A stretch of DNA of 27,269 nt from positions 1 to 27,269 of the forward strand of contig JBJSXI010000063.1 of NCBI GenBank assembly GCA_046086305.1, given 5' to 3'. A program made the translations under genes and the position numbers. This DNA is from UBA668 sp046086305 (lineage in GTDB: Bacteria; Actinomycetota; Acidimicrobiia; Acidimicrobiales; Ilumatobacteraceae). Under the pieces are notes generated by a model. The model was not told where the DNA came from, made no database searches, and was given only the letters and a program-made list of their open reading frames with translations. This document shows positions 21,218 to 27,269 of this stretch, one piece after another; positions within the stretch are counted from its first letter, which is position 1, and each line of letters starts with the position of its first letter.

Positions 21218-22591
21218 ATGGTGCCGATCGTCACCGCCGACGAGATGCGGGTGATCGACGCTGCGGCGCCGGTCGGCACCGGCGTGCTCGTCGAACGTGC
21301 CGGTGCGGCAGTCGCCCGTGCGGCTCGACGCCTGCTCGGTGGCACCTATGGCCGTGCCGTCGTGGTGATCGCCGGACCGGGTGCCAATGGTGCCGACGGT
21401 CGGGTCGCGGCGCGGCTCCTCGCCGCGGAAGGTGTGCATGTGCGTGTGGTGACCCCTGCGACGTGCCCGGCCGATCTCACTGGTGTGCATCCACGACCCG
21501 ATCTCGTCATCGATGCTGCTTACGGCACGGGATTCCGTGGCACATGGCATCCGCCTGTCGTCGGCGACATCGACGTCCTCGCCGTCGACCTGCCGTCGGG
21601 AATCGACGCGCAGACCGGGCGGGCTGCGGGTGCCGTGCTCGGGGCACGACGAACGGTGACGTTCGCCGCGTTGAAGCCCGGTCTCGTCCTCGAGCCGGGA
21701 CGAACCCTTGCCGGCGCGATCGACGTCGCCGACATCGGTCTCGAGGTGCATGCGTCTGCACACCTCGTCGAACGCGCCGACGTACGTGCGTGGACTCCGG
21801 CGCGACCCACCGATGCGCACAAGTGGCGCGCGGCACTGCGGGTCGTCGCCGGTGCACCGTCGATGGCCGGCGCGGCACGGTTCGTGAGCGGAGCCGCGAT
21901 GCGCAGTGGTGCCGGCATCGTGCACCTGTCGACCCCGGGCAGCGTGCTCGACGATGTTCCCGACGAGGTCGTCCAGGTGCCGATCGCCGCACACGACTGG
22001 GCGACGTCGGTCGTCGACTCGCTCACCCGATTCCACGCGCTGGCCATCGGCCCCGGACTCGGCCGCGACGACGCAAGTGCTGCGGCGGTGCGTCAGGTGG
22101 TGCTCGAGGCGCCGGTGCCCGTGGTGGTCGACGGCGACGGACTGTTCGCCCTCGCCTGGCACTCCGACGGTGCCGGTGGCGTGTTGCGCCACCGCACGGC
22201 CCCGACCGTGCTCACACCACACGACGGCGAGTTCGGCTTGCTCACGGGCGCGCCGCCCGGAGCCGACCGGTTCACCGCCGCGCGACGACTGGCAGCCGAC
22301 CTGTCGGCCGTCGTGCTGTTGAAGGGGTCGAGCACCCTCGTCGCCCGACCCGACGGTGCGGTCCTCGTCGTCGACACCGGCGATGCCCGACTCGCCACGG
22401 CCGGCTCGGGTGACGTGCTCACCGGGATCATCGGCGCGCTGCTCGCACGCGGGGTCGATGCCTTCCACGCCGCAGCCGCCGGTGCCTACGTGCACGGGTG
22501 CGCCGGTGCACACACGCCGTTGCCCGGTGCCGTCGCGGGTGACCTCGTCGCCGCGCTCGCGCCGACATGGGCCGAGGTGGTCGGATCATGA
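21218..22591 (+). CDS. nnr: Bifunctional NAD(P)HX epimerase / ADP- or ATP-dependent NAD(P)HX dehydratase
   Basis: Nnr repairs hydrated NADH and NADPH: the N-terminal domain epimerises S and R forms and the C-terminal domain dehydrates the S form. The product has 457 residues from ATG 21218. In the epimerase domain (about 1-195) the nucleotide loop is GPGANGADG (53-61), where the usual form is GxGNNGGDG; DAAYGTGF and VDLPSGID are present. The dehydratase domain (about 200-457) has KWRAALRVVAGAPSMAGAA, IGPGLGRD, TPHDGEFGLLTG, LLKGSSTLVA and TAGSGDVLTG. The degenerate epimerase loop may lower that activity (inference). The stop overlaps alr (ATGA). Confidence 0.94.
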   Translation: MVPIVTADEMRVIDAAAPVGTGVLVERAGAAVARAARRLLGGTYGRAVVVIAGPGANGADGRVAARLLAAEGVHVRVVTPATCPADLTGVHPRPDLVIDAAYGTGFRGTWHPPVVGDIDVLAVDLPSGIDAQTGRAAGAVLGARRTVTFAALKPGLVLEPGRTLAGAIDVADIGLEVHASAHLVERADVRAWTPARPTDAHKWRAALRVVAGAPSMAGAARFVSGAAMRSGAGIVHLSTPGSVLDDVPDEVVQVPIAAHDWATSVVDSLTRFHALAIGPGLGRDDASAAAVRQVVLEAPVPVVVDGDGLFALAWHSDGAGGVLRHRTAPTVLTPHDGEFGLLTGAPPGADRFTAARRLAADLSAVVLLKGSSTLVARPDGAVLVVDTGDARLATAGSGDVLTGIIGALLARGVDAFHAAAAGAYVHGCAGAHTPLPGAVAGDLVAALAPTWAEVVGS

Positions 22592-23712
22592 GTCGATGGG
22601 CGTGGGCCGAGATCTCGACCTCGGCGATCGAACACAACACCCGGGTGCTCTCGTCGACCGTGCACCCCGCCGCGCTGTGGGCCGTGGTGAAGGCCGACGG
22701 CTACGGCCACGGTGATGTGCGCGTCGCCCGGGCCGCGCTCGCCGGCGGTGCCCGCGGTCTGTGCGTCGCGCTGGTCGACGAAGGACGACGACTTCGTGCC
22801 GGCGGACTCGACGCGCCGATCCTCGTCCTGAGCGAGCAGCCCCCCGAGAGCCTCGCCGTCGCAGTGCGCGAGCGCCTCGAGCTGACCGTCTACTCGCTCA
22901 CCCAGATCGATCACCTCGAACGACTCGGTGCCGTCGACCATCCGGTCCATCTGAAGATCGACACCGGGATGCGTCGGGTCGGTGCCGCACCAGCCGACGC
23001 AGTGGTCATCGCCGATGCGATCGCGGACTCACCGGCCACCCGTCTGGCGGGCGTGTTCACCCACCTGGCGGTCGCCGACGAGCCCGACGACGCGTTCACG
23101 ACGGCCCAGCTCGACCGCTTCGAGGCTGTTCTCGCCGATCTCGCGGCACACGGGCACCGGCCACCGCTGGTGCACGCCGCCAACTCGGCCGGCGCGATCG
23201 CCCATCCACGGGCGCGCTACGACATGGTGCGCGTCGGCATCGCGACCTACGGCATCAGCCCGGGCCACGGTGTCGACGACGCCGTCGACGCGCTCGGTCT
23301 GCGGCCGGCGCTGAACCTGCGAGCGCGTGTGTCGTTCGTGAAGCGGGTTGCGGCCGGTGAGCGCATCTCGTACGGGCTGCGTCACACGTTCCGTACCGAC
23401 ACCACGGTCGCAACGGTGCCGATCGGTTACGCCGACGGAGTGCCGCGTCGACTGCACGCGGTCGGCGGTGCAGTGCTCGTCGGCGGACGGTCACGGCCGA
23501 TCGTCGGTGTGGTGACGATGGACCAGTTGATGATCGACTGCGGCGACGACGAGGTCGCCGTCGGCGACGAGGTCGTGGTGATCGGTCGACAGGGCGACGA
23601 GCAGATCACCGCAACCGACCTCGCCGATCGGCTCGACACGATCGCCTACGAGATCGTCTGTGGCATCTCTGCCCGGATCGAACGTCGGGTCGTCGACGAC
23701 GCCTCGCCGTAG
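22588..23712 (+). CDS. alr: Alanine racemase
   Basis: Alr is the PLP enzyme that makes D-alanine for peptidoglycan. ATG 22588 overlaps the nnr stop as ATGA and gives 374 residues, the normal length. The PLP lysine is K35 in WAVVKADGYGHG. KIDTGMRRVG, HAANSAGAI and VRVGIATYGISP are conserved barrel segments. The second catalytic residue is Y262 in RISYG, and PIGYADGVPRRL and VTMDQLMID lie in the C-terminal beta domain. The TAG stop forms the first bases of a TAGAGT before tsaE. Confidence 0.97.
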   Translation: MSRWAWAEISTSAIEHNTRVLSSTVHPAALWAVVKADGYGHGDVRVARAALAGGARGLCVALVDEGRRLRAGGLDAPILVLSEQPPESLAVAVRERLELTVYSLTQIDHLERLGAVDHPVHLKIDTGMRRVGAAPADAVVIADAIADSPATRLAGVFTHLAVADEPDDAFTTAQLDRFEAVLADLAAHGHRPPLVHAANSAGAIAHPRARYDMVRVGIATYGISPGHGVDDAVDALGLRPALNLRARVSFVKRVAAGERISYGLRHTFRTDTTVATVPIGYADGVPRRLHAVGGAVLVGGRSRPIVGVVTMDQLMIDCGDDEVAVGDEVVVIGRQGDEQITATDLADRLDTIAYEIVCGISARIERRVVDDASP

Positions 23713-23724
23713 AGTTGGTGGGCC

Positions 23725-24213
23725 ATGATCCACCTGCGTGCCGCCTCGCTCGACGACACCCATGCCATCGCTGCCGCGGTCGCCGGGATGGCGCGCTCGG
23801 GTGACCTCGTCGTGCTGGCGGGGGAGATGGGTGCCGGCAAGACGGCGTTCGCCCAGGGGTTCGGTGCGGCGCTCGGGGTGACCGAGCCGATCACCTCGCC
23901 GACGTTCACCCTCGTGCACACCTACGACACGCCGGGTCGGATCACCCTGCACCATGCCGACATCTATCGCCTCGGCTCACATCACGAGGTGGCCGATCTG
24001 GCACTCGGCGAACTGCTCGAGGCCGACGGCATCGTGCTCGTCGAGTGGGGTGACGTCGTCGGCTCGTCACTCGGCGACCACCTCGTGGTCGAACTGGCCC
24101 ACGATCCCGCCGACGAGTCGGCGCGCCTCGTGACCTTGCGTGCGGTGGGTCACACATGGGCGACACGCTGGGAACGGCTCGAGGCGCTCACCCAACGATT
24201 CGCGGTGGGCTGA
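23725..24213 (+). CDS. tsaE: tRNA t6A biosynthesis ATPase TsaE
   Basis: TsaE is the ATPase that works with TsaB and TsaD in making N6-threonylcarbamoyl-adenosine at position 37 of ANN-decoding tRNAs. The product has 162 residues. The Walker A motif is GEMGAGKT (33-40), TSPTFTLVHTY is the conserved loop, and HHADIYRL and VLVEWGD are typical. ATG 23725 follows alr by 12 nt. There is no strong SD. A TAGAGT box ends 9 nt upstream, which is less convincing as a leaderless promoter because its TAG is the alr stop. Confidence 0.96.
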   Translation: MIHLRAASLDDTHAIAAAVAGMARSGDLVVLAGEMGAGKTAFAQGFGAALGVTEPITSPTFTLVHTYDTPGRITLHHADIYRLGSHHEVADLALGELLEADGIVLVEWGDVVGSSLGDHLVVELAHDPADESARLVTLRAVGHTWATRWERLEALTQRFAVG

Positions 24214-24217
24214 CACC

Positions 24218-24931
24218 ATGCTCGTGCTGGGGATCGAAACGGCGACCGCGCAGGTGAGCGTGGCCATCGGCGGGCACGAGGGTGTGCCCGGCCTGTTCGA
24301 GGTGTCACGCGGCAGGCGGCACGCCGAGACGCTCACCCCGGCGATCGAGTTCGTCTGCCGCCAGGCCGATGTGCGACTCGACGAGTTCGGCGTGGTTGCC
24401 GTCGACATCGGCCCGGGTCTGTTCACCGGTATGCGCGTCGGCCTCGCCGCCGGGAAGGCGATCGCCCAGGCGCTGCGAATCCCGATGATCGGGATCAGCT
24501 CGCTCGACCTGCTCGCGTTCCCGCTGCGCCACACCGACCGCACCATCGCCGCCGTGATCGACGCACGCAAGGGTGAGGTGTTCTACGCCTGCTATCGACC
24601 GGTGCCCGGAGGTGTGCAACGGGTGAGCGAACCCCGCGTCGGGCGCGTCGACGACCTCGTCGGCGACCTGGTGGCCCGCGGGCAGAACGTGGTGTGCGTC
24701 GGTGACGGCGCGCTGCGGTATCGCGACGAGATCGACTCGCTCGTGCGCTGCGACTTCGCCGAACAGTTCGTCGCCCATCCGTCGGCCGCACCGCTCGTCC
24801 AACTCGCCCACGCCAGAGCGCTGCGCGAGGAGTGGGTGAATCCGTGGGAGATCCAGCCGCTGTATTTGCGTGCGCCCGATGCGCAGATCAACTGGTCGAG
24901 CAGGGCCGCGCGGACGGGGGAGACAACATGA
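24218..24931 (+). CDS. tsaB: tRNA t6A biosynthesis protein TsaB
   Basis: TsaB is the inactive TsaD paralogue that pairs with TsaD in the t6A complex. ATG 24218 gives 237 residues and the opening MLVLGIETATAQVSVAIGG of the ASKHA fold. RHAETLTPAIEFVCRQADV, VDIGPGLFTGMRVGLAAGKAIAQAL and VIDARKGEVFYACY are diagnostic. It begins 4 nt after tsaE; its stop overlaps the rimI ATG (ATGA). Confidence 0.96.
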   Translation: MLVLGIETATAQVSVAIGGHEGVPGLFEVSRGRRHAETLTPAIEFVCRQADVRLDEFGVVAVDIGPGLFTGMRVGLAAGKAIAQALRIPMIGISSLDLLAFPLRHTDRTIAAVIDARKGEVFYACYRPVPGGVQRVSEPRVGRVDDLVGDLVARGQNVVCVGDGALRYRDEIDSLVRCDFAEQFVAHPSAAPLVQLAHARALREEWVNPWEIQPLYLRAPDAQINWSSRAARTGETT

Positions 24932-25470
24932 ACGTGCTCGCCCTGCGACGCCGTCGCGAGCGGCCGACCGCTGTTCGTGTCGAGCCGATGCGACGACGCG
25001 ACCTCACCGACGTGATGCGGATCGAATCGTCGGCACATCCCCGACCATGGTCGGTCGACGTGATGCGCGCCGAACTCGAACGCTCGTCACGTGGCGAGCG
25101 CGACTACGTCGTGGCCCGCAGCGGTCGTGCGGTGCTGGGATTTGCTGGCCTGATGTACACACCCGACGAGGCCCACATCACGAACATCGCCGTCGCGCCC
25201 GAGTGGCGCGGGCACGGGATCGGTCGACGGCTCCTCGCCGAACTGTCGTGGATCACCATCGGCCGCGGACTCGACGCGCTCACCCTCGAAGTGCGCGCGA
25301 GTAACGAGGTCGCCCAGTCGCTCTACCGACAGTTCGGGTTCGAGTCCGAAGGGGTGCGTGTGCGGTACTACGAGAACGTCGAAGATGCGGTGGTGATGTG
25401 GTGCCGCGACCTGCAGAGCGCCGCGACCGTCGGTCGACTCCGTCGTCTCGCCCCGGAGGTGAGCAGATGA
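24928..25470 (+). CDS. rimI: RimI-type GNAT N-acetyltransferase
   Basis: RimI acetylates N-terminal residues of proteins, classically Ala1 of S18. The product has 180 residues, longer than E. coli RimI (148), with an extra basic N-terminus (about 1-17) and about 15 residues at the C-terminus. The GNAT core runs from VEPMRRRDLTDVMRIE, with motif A ITNIAVAPEWRGHGIGRRLL, to LEVRASNEVAQSLYRQFGF and YYENVEDAVVMW. ATG 24928 overlaps the tsaB stop and the gene ends in an ATGA overlap with tsaD. The actual substrate is not decided by the sequence. Confidence 0.92.
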   Translation: MNVLALRRRRERPTAVRVEPMRRRDLTDVMRIESSAHPRPWSVDVMRAELERSSRGERDYVVARSGRAVLGFAGLMYTPDEAHITNIAVAPEWRGHGIGRRLLAELSWITIGRGLDALTLEVRASNEVAQSLYRQFGFESEGVRVRYYENVEDAVVMWCRDLQSAATVGRLRRLAPEVSR

Positions 25471-26486
25471 TCACCGTCGACGAACGGACCCTCGTGCTCG
25501 GCATCGAGACCAGCTGTGACGAGACCGCGGCCGCACTCGTGATGGGCGGCCACGACGTGGTCTCGAGTGTGGTGAGCACCCAGGTCGACCTGCATGCACA
25601 GTTCGGCGGCGTGGTACCCGAGATCGCCAGTCGCGCTCACCTCGACCTGCTCAACCCGATGATCGCCCGGGCGATCGTCGAGGCCGGCGTCAGCGACGAA
25701 CGCATCGATGCGGTCGCCTGCACGGTCGGACCGGGTCTGGTCGGCGCGCTGCTCGTGGGTGTGTCGGCGGCCAAGGCGCTCGCCCTCGCGTGGGATGTGC
25801 CGTTCATCGGCGTCAACCACATGGAGGCTCACCTCTACGCGGCCCTGCTCGAGGACCCCACACTCGAGTTCCCGCTCGTCGTGCTGCTCGTGTCGGGCGG
25901 CCACACCATGCTCGTCGAGATGCAGGGCCATGGCCGGTACCGGCTGCTCGGCCGCACGATCGACGATGCCGCCGGTGAGGCGTTCGACAAGGTCGCCCGG
26001 TTCCTCGGCCTCGGCTATCCCGGCGGGCCGGCCATCGACCGTGAGAGCGCCCACGGCGACGCCTCGTCGATCGCCTTCCCACGGGCCATGCTGCACGACG
26101 GACTCGACTTCAGCTTCAGTGGTCTGAAGACCGCGGTCATGAATTACGTGCGGCGCCATCCCGATGTGTCGGCCGCCGACGTGGCTGCGAGCTTCCAGGC
26201 GGCCGTGGTCGACGTGCTCGTCACCAAGGCCCGACGGGCCGCCGAGACGGTGGGCGCACGTGGTCTCGTGCTCGGCGGCGGTGTGGCTGCCAACTCACTG
26301 CTGCGGGAACGGTTCTCTGCGGTGTGCAACGAGGCCGGGCTGCGGTGCTTCGTGCCGAGTCGAGCGATGTGCACCGACAACGCGGCGATGATCGCGGCCG
26401 CCGGATGGCATCGACTGGGCAGCGACGGGCCGACGCCGCTCGACGTGGGGGCATCGCCGAACCTGCGCCTGCCGCTGCTCGCGTGA
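25467..26486 (+). CDS. tsaD: tRNA N6-adenosine threonylcarbamoyltransferase TsaD
   Basis: TsaD transfers the threonylcarbamoyl group to A37 of tRNA. ATG 25467, with GGAGG at 25455-25459 and a 7-nt spacer, gives 339 residues. The product opens TLVLGIETSCDETAAALV. The metal ligands H118 and H122 sit in NHMEAHLYA, SGGHT at 143-147, LGLGYPGGPAID and a late Asp in CTDNAAMIA. Length and motifs are those of an intact enzyme. The rimI stop overlaps its ATG, and its own stop overlaps the next gene as GTGA. Confidence 0.98.
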   Translation: MITVDERTLVLGIETSCDETAAALVMGGHDVVSSVVSTQVDLHAQFGGVVPEIASRAHLDLLNPMIARAIVEAGVSDERIDAVACTVGPGLVGALLVGVSAAKALALAWDVPFIGVNHMEAHLYAALLEDPTLEFPLVVLLVSGGHTMLVEMQGHGRYRLLGRTIDDAAGEAFDKVARFLGLGYPGGPAIDRESAHGDASSIAFPRAMLHDGLDFSFSGLKTAVMNYVRRHPDVSAADVAASFQAAVVDVLVTKARRAAETVGARGLVLGGGVAANSLLRERFSAVCNEAGLRCFVPSRAMCTDNAAMIAAAGWHRLGSDGPTPLDVGASPNLRLPLLA

Positions 26487-27269
26487 GGGTCGATGCCTTC
26501 GTCGTGGTCGTCCCCGGCCTCGAGCCGCTTGTGCTCGACGAGGTGGTCCGCCTCGGTGTCCGCCCGGCGCGCATCGTGCGTGGCGGGATCGCCTGCACGG
26601 TCACATGGCCACAGCTGTGGTCGATGCACCTGCGACTGCGGATGGCGACCCGTGTGCTCGTGCGTGTCGCCCGCTTCCGTGCCGACGGCCCGGGCACGCT
26701 GACCGCCGGCCTGCGCCGTATCGACTGGAACCAGTGGCTGCCCGAAGGTGGGGTCGATGTGCGGGCGACCGTCGAGGCCGCGCCGGGGCTCACCCACTCG
26801 GGGATCGTCGTCGAGCGCACCGCGGCGGTCATCGGCCGTGCGGCCGGCACGCAGATCGTCCAGGTGCGCGTCGTGGGCGACGACGTCACGGTGAGCCTCG
26901 ACGCGACGGGTGAACCGCTGCACCGGCGCAGCTGGCGCAGCGGTGGCGGTGCCGCACCGCTGCGGCCCACCCTCGCCGCGGCGCTCGTCGTGTCGAGTGG
27001 CTGGGATCGGCGCCGCCCGCTCGTCGATCCGTTCTGCGGTGCCGGCACCGTGGCGATCGAGGCGGCGATGCTCGCCCGCCGGATCGCGCCGGGTCGTCAC
27101 CGGACCTTCGCCTGCGCGATGTGGCCGTCGTTCGATGCCGAGCGGTGGACGCGCCTCGTCGCCGGCGCCGACGGTGACGTCGTCGAGCGGGGGCCGCTCT
27201 TGATGGCCAGCGACCGCGATGCGGGCGCAGTCGACACGACACGGGCTGCGGCCACATCGGCGGGTGTGG
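26483..27269 (+). CDS. THUMP-domain class I RNA methyltransferase (RlmL/YpsC type), N-terminal part
   Basis: From GTG 26483, overlapping the tsaD stop, the frame stays open for 262 codons to the window edge, so the gene is truncated there. The first about 150 residues match a ferredoxin-like plus THUMP RNA-binding region (DAFVVVVPGLEPLVLDEV). LHRRSWR followed by APLRPTLAAALV is the linker typical of the RlmL N-terminal half and Bacillus YpsC, which make m2G in 23S rRNA. SAM motif I is LVDPFCGAGTVAIEAA, then RIAPGRHRTFACAMWPSFD. The NPPY catalytic motif would lie beyond the window. Exact target is unknown; a Trm14-like tRNA target is possible. Confidence 0.85.
   Translation, partial: MRVDAFVVVVPGLEPLVLDEVVRLGVRPARIVRGGIACTVTWPQLWSMHLRLRMATRVLVRVARFRADGPGTLTAGLRRIDWNQWLPEGGVDVRATVEAAPGLTHSGIVVERTAAVIGRAAGTQIVQVRVVGDDVTVSLDATGEPLHRRSWRSGGGAAPLRPTLAAALVVSSGWDRRRPLVDPFCGAGTVAIEAAMLARRIAPGRHRTFACAMWPSFDAERWTRLVAGADGDVVERGPLLMASDRDAGAVDTTRAAATSAGV

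Noticed and set aside
20051..22513. 820-codon minus-strand open frame opposite glmS, acpS and nnr
   Set aside because: It is antisense to three well-supported genes with complete catalytic motifs. Its product is rich in Arg, Ser and Thr with no recognisable domain, so it is a GC-frame shadow.
23710..23715. TAGAGT before tsaE as a certain promoter
   Set aside because: Its TAG is the alr stop codon and the 9-nt distance to the ATG is longer than in the better cases. It is mentioned only as a weak member of the leaderless pattern.
1..27269. Search by eye for mobile elements, CRISPR arrays, tRNA genes, toxin-antitoxin pairs or phage genes
   Set aside because: None was seen. The window is continuous housekeeping coding sequence with gaps under 200 bp, and no direct-repeat arrays or transposase motifs were found.

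Overview
The window is a high-GC chromosomal housekeeping segment, almost fully coding, from what looks like an actinobacterium. The class Acidimicrobiia is my best guess, inferred from gene order and protein style and not proven. Supporting points are the order rplM-rpsI-glmM-glmS-acpS-nnr-alr-tsaE-tsaB-rimI-tsaD, a zinc-type S14, pyrR-pyrB-pyrC with a PyrR leader, and many GTG starts and ATGA/GTGA/TGATG overlaps. No mobile element, CRISPR array, tRNA or rRNA was seen, and no gap without a gene exceeds about 200 bp.

Layout. (1) 1-8099, plus strand: end of the S10 operon and the spc operon, from the tail of rplV through rpsC, rplP, rpmC, rpsQ, rplN, rplX, rplE, rpsZ(S14), rpsH, rplF, rplR, rpsE, rpmD, rplO and secY to adk. 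(2) 8103-10842, minus strand: pyrR-pyrB-pyrC, wedged where map normally sits and convergent with adk. A 194-bp divergent control region (10843-11036) follows. It holds a pyrR -10 box, a PyrR-binding RNA hairpin next to the pyrR Shine-Dalgarno, and a good promoter for infA. (3) 11037-15044, plus: infA (apparent CTG start), rpmJ, rpsM, rpsK, rpsD, rpoA, rplQ, then truA. (4) 15061-17333: own promoter and leader hairpin, then rplM, rpsI and glmM. (5) 17382-20765: a 1127-residue GlmS-like protein, almost twice the usual length. (6) 20790-27269: acpS, nnr, alr, tsaE, tsaB, rimI, tsaD and the start of a THUMP-type RNA methyltransferase that runs off the window.

How the genes fit together: ribosomal proteins, IF-1, RNA polymerase alpha and SecY form the translation/transcription/export core. 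Adk and PyrRBC supply nucleotides. GlmM and GlmS make glucosamine phosphates for UDP-GlcNAc, and Alr makes D-alanine, both for the cell wall. TsaE/B/D make the t6A tRNA modification, with RimI beside them. Nnr repairs damaged NAD(P)H, and AcpS activates acyl carrier protein.

The most notable points are the enlarged GlmS, which keeps all the catalytic positions I could align while carrying three insertions and a C-terminal extension past the normally terminal active-site tail; the CTG start of infA; the PyrR RNA hairpin placed for translational control; the antiparallel pyr cassette splitting the spc/alpha gene block; and a recurring -10-like box 6-7 nt before SD-less starts, suggesting leaderless mRNAs.
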